A stretch of 6,989 bases of DNA from Anaerolineales bacterium (GTDB lineage Bacteria; Chloroflexota; Anaerolineae; 4572-78; J111), in assembly GCA_012032575.1 (NCBI GenBank), contig JAAUSP010000411.1, positions 1 through 6,989 of the forward strand, given 5' to 3'. The notes below the pieces were generated by a model. It saw only the letters and a program-made list of their open reading frames with translations, made no database searches and had not been told where the DNA came from. Of the stretch, positions 5,255 through 6,989 are shown one piece after another. Within the stretch, counting starts at the first letter, position 1. Each line of letters opens with the position of its first letter. Position numbers and translations under genes: made by a program.

Positions 5255-5303
5255 AGCCACCCGCACTCGGCTTGACATAGTAATGTGGGTGGCTTTGATT
5301 TTT
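5255..5303 (+). terminator. Strong Rho-independent terminator on the plus strand
   Basis: AGCCACCCGCA (5255-5265) pairs with TGTGGGTGGCT (5284-5294) over 11 bp, including one G-U pair, around an 18-nt loop. A T-rich tail TTGATTTTT follows to 5303. On the minus strand the sequence after the stem is not T-rich, so the direction is plus. No sizeable plus-strand gene lies upstream for over 2 kb; the only candidate is the small unit at 5158-5212. The loop also contains TTGACA (5272-5277), with a weak TTGATT 17 nt later, so part of a promoter towards the portal gene could overlap it. Confidence 0.7.
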
Positions 5304-5400
5304 AGAAATCTGATATGTAATTATCCTCTCCACTTCGCAGATTCCCCTTTCCCCATAAAAATCTCTGGTTTTTCAAATTCTTTTTCTTTATGCTAGGCGT
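5304..5400. other. Non-coding A+T-rich leader before the portal gene
   Basis: No gene is visible on either strand here. The overlapping minus-strand open frame is a shadow of the portal gene. Immediately before the portal ATG is TATGCT (5389-5394), a possible -10 whose predicted +1 would fall at about 5401, again implying a leaderless start, but no good -35 accompanies it. No Shine-Dalgarno is present at a proper distance; an AGG at 5395-5397 is too close. With 5096-5303, this completes the roughly 305-bp stretch without a sizeable gene. Confidence 0.4.
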
Positions 5401-6693
5401 ATGGCACACGCGATTGATTACTCGACCCAGGTCGTCCCCCTGGAACTGTTTGCCGACAACCCGCTCCGCCTGGCCCCGGAGGAACACCCTAACGGCTACT
5501 GGAGCGAGACGCACGGCAACTACAACCAGTGGTGGGCGCACTACAAGGGCTACACCCTCAACAAAAAAGCCAACGGTCTGGATGTCTACCCGGTCAAGCT
5601 CAACATCGTTCGTCCGGCGGTACTCAATCACGCGGCCCTGTTGCTCGGCCAGTTTACGGATCGGATCGTCCGCTTTGGCATCTCCAACGCCTATGGGGTA
5701 GACCAGGCGCTGGGTGAGGAAATCACCTGCGACCTCAATTTGATGTGGCATCTCAACGGCGGCGATGCGCTGCTGTTAGAGCAGGCCCTCTATCAGCAAA
5801 TTTTCGGCGGGATGTACTGGAATGTCGCCTGGACGCCGACCCGTAAACGCTGGCCGATCCGATACTTCAGCGTGGACCCGCGGGCCTGCTTCCCAACCTG
5901 GGACGGCAATGACTACAACCGCCTCGTTTCGATTGATGTCATCCACCAGGTCCCCCGACCAACGGCCATCGCCCGCTATCGGGTGAAACCATCGCCCTTC
6001 AACCCTTCGACAGGCTCAGGACGCGCTACCGAACGGGAATTTTGCACGATCAAGGAACATTGGGACGAGAACGAGTACGAGATCACCGTAGACGGCGAAA
6101 TCGGCAGTTGGCCGGATGGGGCCACGATGAGCGGCCCGAATCCTTTCCTCGATCCCGTGTTAGGGGTCAAGGTTATCCCCTACGTCTATGCTCCCCGCAT
6201 CCGCGTCGGTGAATTTGAGGGAGAGAGCCTGGTTCCCGGACTTGTCGGCGGCCTGAAGGAACTCAACAACAATCTGGCCCATCTCAACGAGGGCCTGGCC
6301 GACGCCATGCACCAGCAGCCCTGGGTCAAAGGCCGGCCCAAAGGGGCCGCCGGCTTTGACCAGCCGCGCAATTCCTGGATTGATTTAGGGATGGGGCAGG
6401 TCGGCAGTGGGATCGAGCCGGAAGTGGGCCGGCTAGAAGGCGCAGACCTGTCCGAACCGATGATTGACCTGGTGGCCAACAAACTGCCGGAGTTGATCCG
6501 CGAGCACACGAATTTACCCAACGTGGGCTACGGTCGGACCGATGCTTCCGTGCGGAGTGCGCTCACCCTGCACTATATGATGTGGCCGGCCATCAACGTT
6601 GGCCAGCACTACCGGCTCAACGCTTCCCCTGGCCCTGAAGCAGATCGGCTACCTGACCTACGTCATCGCCCTCTCCAAACGGAAGATCAATGA
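5401..6693 (+). CDS. Phage portal protein, N-terminal and central part, frameshifted near 6626
   Basis: Portal proteins form the dodecameric ring at a capsid vertex through which terminase pumps DNA. Recognisable stretches: HYKGYTLNKKANGLDVYPVKLNIVRP near residues 48-75; a central region with GGMYWNVAWTP, IRYFSVDPRACFPTWDG and a following strand-rich stretch; then IPYVYAPRIRVGEFEGESLVPG and the helix LVGGLKELNNNLAHLNEGLADAM with QQPWVKG, the GxS...L...L...N...D....P pattern typical of portals. An in-frame stop at 5356 with no alternative start makes ATG 5401 the only start. From about residue 409 the frame turns into unrelated sequence (SPGPEADRLPDLRHRPLQ) because the C-run at 6626-6629 has one base too many; removing one C gives NASLALKQIGYLTY. 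No terminase gene precedes it. The DNA is more G+C-rich than its left neighbours. Confidence 0.8.
   Translation: MAHAIDYSTQVVPLELFADNPLRLAPEEHPNGYWSETHGNYNQWWAHYKGYTLNKKANGLDVYPVKLNIVRPAVLNHAALLLGQFTDRIVRFGISNAYGVDQALGEEITCDLNLMWHLNGGDALLLEQALYQQIFGGMYWNVAWTPTRKRWPIRYFSVDPRACFPTWDGNDYNRLVSIDVIHQVPRPTAIARYRVKPSPFNPSTGSGRATEREFCTIKEHWDENEYEITVDGEIGSWPDGATMSGPNPFLDPVLGVKVIPYVYAPRIRVGEFEGESLVPGLVGGLKELNNNLAHLNEGLADAMHQQPWVKGRPKGAAGFDQPRNSWIDLGMGQVGSGIEPEVGRLEGADLSEPMIDLVANKLPELIREHTNLPNVGYGRTDASVRSALTLHYMMWPAINVGQHYRLNASPGPEADRLPDLRHRPLQTEDQ
6004..6025. repeat. Short dispersed repeat of the CCTTCGACAGGCTCAGG type inside the portal gene
   Basis: CCTTCGACAGGCTCAGGA (6004-6021) matches a short imperfect palindrome that I recognise as highly repeated in several environmental bacteria, including Chloroflexota and sphingomonads; its reverse strand is often mistranslated as RPEPVEG. 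Here it lies in frame and encodes PSTGSGRA between RYRVKPSPFN and TEREFCTIKEH, probably an insertion in a surface loop of the portal. Only one copy occurs in the window, so the repeat assignment rests on recognition. Confidence 0.6.
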
Positions 6694-6989
6694 GAGCATC
6701 AACGGGGTCGAGAGCATCGGCTTCAACGCCAGCGATAAGCACATCGAGGCCATCCTGATCGGCCACAAGACCCACTGGCCGGCCATGCTGCCCCAGGACC
6801 GGGCCGAGCTGGTCAACGAGATGGTCCAGCGCATCGCCGCCCAGATCATCAGCCGCGAGACGGCCATTCGCCGCCTCGACGGTGCGGACGAACTGAAGGA
6901 AGAACTGGAGCGTATTGAAGAAGATATTCAGGCCCAGCAGGAACAGCAGATGGAGCTGGCCGATCAACAGGGCCAAATCGCCGAAGAAC
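6629..6989 (+). CDS. Phage portal protein, C-terminal continuation in the other frame, runs off the window
   Basis: Read from CTG at 6629, this frame gives LALKQIGYLTYVIALSKRKI and continues open for 120 codons to the right edge. It contains HIEAILIGHKTHWPAMLPQDRAE, then VNEMVQRIAAQIISRETAIRRLDG, a typical portal pattern in which repeated rounds of residues lead into the C-terminal helix. The tail is a Glu/Gln-rich coiled-coil-like helix (ELKEELERIEEDIQAQQEQQMELA). It is the same gene as the frame from 5401 once a single C is removed from 6626-6629. The stop lies outside the window; about 529 residues are visible in total. The 119-residue minus-strand open frame over this region is a shadow of its G+C-rich codons. 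Confidence 0.78.
   Translation, partial: MALKQIGYLTYVIALSKRKINESINGVESIGFNASDKHIEAILIGHKTHWPAMLPQDRAELVNEMVQRIAAQIISRETAIRRLDGADELKEELERIEEDIQAQQEQQMELADQQGQIAEE

Noticed and set aside
5302..5751. Minus-strand open frame of 149 codons over the portal start
   Set aside because: It is a mirror of the G+C-rich portal coding frame, with no start signal and a low-quality composition. The plus-strand portal motifs explain the region.
6617..6976. Minus-strand open frame of 119 codons at the right edge
   Set aside because: It lies opposite the portal C-terminal coding sequence, which has clear family patterns. The leucine- and aspartate-rich translation is the typical antisense of such codons.
1..6989. 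CRISPR array, tRNA or rRNA genes, insertion sequence ends
   Set aside because: I saw no regularly spaced repeats, no cloverleaf-like or conserved rRNA segments, no transposase motifs and no paired terminal inverted repeats with target duplications.

Overview
The window looks like an accessory, defence-rich stretch of a bacterial chromosome that runs into phage structural genes. No rRNA, tRNA or housekeeping gene fixes the host. A Chloroflexota (Anaerolineae-like) source fits three things: the PIN/antitoxin-like pair, a TIGR04255-type gene, and a copy of the dispersed CCTTCGACAGGCTCAGG-type repeat familiar from environmental genomes of that kind. This is an inference of moderate to low certainty.

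Layout. Positions 3-1093 (+) hold the 3' part of a type I restriction-modification specificity gene (hsdS), entering from the left edge and split by a one-base frameshift near 596-599. Positions 1194-2294 (+) encode an intact AAA15/AAA_21-type ATPase. It overlaps by 4 bp (GTGA) a DUF4276-type gene (2291 to about 2946) that is itself frameshifted near 2809-2811. These two form an ATPase plus putative effector pair of the kind found in defence islands. A short gap, 2947-3137, contains two hairpins and a perfect 13-bp palindrome. Then comes a compact minus-strand operon, in transcription order: a TIGR04255-family protein (5095-4352), an antitoxin-like protein (4352-4002), a PIN-domain nuclease (3999-3553), a 97-residue protein with a TTG start (3556-3263) and a 41-residue protein (3263-3138). 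All junctions overlap or are 2 nt apart. A good promoter lies so close to the first ATG that the mRNA should be essentially leaderless.

Positions 5096-5400 have no sizeable gene, but on the plus strand they hold what looks like a tiny complete transcription unit: a TATAAT box, a GGGAGG ribosome site, a six-codon ORF and a strong intrinsic terminator. From 5401 (+) to the right edge is a phage portal-protein gene, visibly more G+C-rich, frameshifted near 6626-6629 and carrying the short dispersed repeat inside its coding sequence.

The most important general observation is that three different genes are each broken by a single-base change in a short homopolymer, and each reads perfectly when one base is restored or removed. 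Either the sequence carries homopolymer errors or this region is decaying. Any functional statement about hsdS, the DUF4276 gene and the portal gene depends on resolving that.
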